13,406 nt of DNA, from NCBI GenBank assembly GCA_002346435.1, contig DDZT01000083.1, positions 5,012-18,417 of the forward strand, written 5' to 3'. Position 1 is the first letter of the stretch. Each line of letters opens with the position of its first letter. Made by a program: the position numbers and the translations under genes. This DNA comes from Anaerolineales bacterium UBA3001 (lineage in GTDB: Bacteria > Chloroflexota > Anaerolineae > Anaerolineales > UBA11657). A model generated the notes under the pieces. That model was not told the DNA's origin, did no database searches, and worked only from the letters and a program-made list of their open reading frames with translations. This document shows positions 13,382 through 13,406 of this stretch, piece after piece.

Positions 13382-13406
13382 GGGTATGTATGATTCTATC
13401 ATTCTG

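Overview
The window is a compact, AT-rich bacterial chromosome segment with short or overlapping gene borders, no insertion sequence, no CRISPR array and no gene-free stretch longer than about 190 bases. The mix of genes suggests an uncultured Chloroflexota bacterium (Dehalococcoidia/SAR202-like). It includes a membrane-anchored glycosidase with a Thr/Pro/Ser-rich linker, a YczE-type membrane protein inside a histidine operon, and frequent TTG starts. The placement rests on general impression and is an inference, not a phylogenetic result.

Bases 1-4718 (+ strand) are the distal part of a histidine biosynthesis operon: the 3' end of hisB, then hisH, hisA, hisF, hisI, a YczE-like membrane protein gene, hisE and a HAD-superfamily hydrolase gene. 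HisI, HisE, HisA, HisF/HisH and HisB together cover the pathway from phosphoribosyl-ATP to imidazole-acetol phosphate. The HAD protein is positioned to be the otherwise unseen histidinol-phosphate phosphatase. Two genes here (the YczE-like gene and the HAD gene) start with TTG overlapping the previous TGA in a TTGA, each behind a well-spaced GGAG.

Bases 4720-5244 (- strand) hold a UPF0316 (DUF5698/DUF2179, YebE-like) membrane protein gene that converges on the HAD gene with a one-base gap. The 191-base region 5245-5435 is a divergent promoter region. From it the + strand runs into a membrane-anchored, secreted glycoside hydrolase of the GH-A clan (5436-6860). Then come a UvrD/PcrA helicase (6968-9166), a UDP-glucose 4-epimerase-like galE overlapping it by four bases, and a 12-TM MFS transporter (10194-11381).

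Bases 11430-13381 (- strand) contain tRNA-Lys(TTT) and, just downstream of it, the most interesting gene. This encodes a 609-residue fusion of a PfkB-family (ribokinase/nucleoside kinase) domain with a C-terminal domain that resembles the queuosine-salvage glycosidase Qng1/HhH-GPD fold and ends in a C-x7-C-x2-C-x5-C iron-sulfur-type cluster. Qng1 acts on the nucleoside 5'-monophosphate, so a kinase joined to such a hydrolase reads as a two-step modified-nucleoside salvage enzyme. A perfect 12-bp inverted repeat spans the annotated start codon of this gene.
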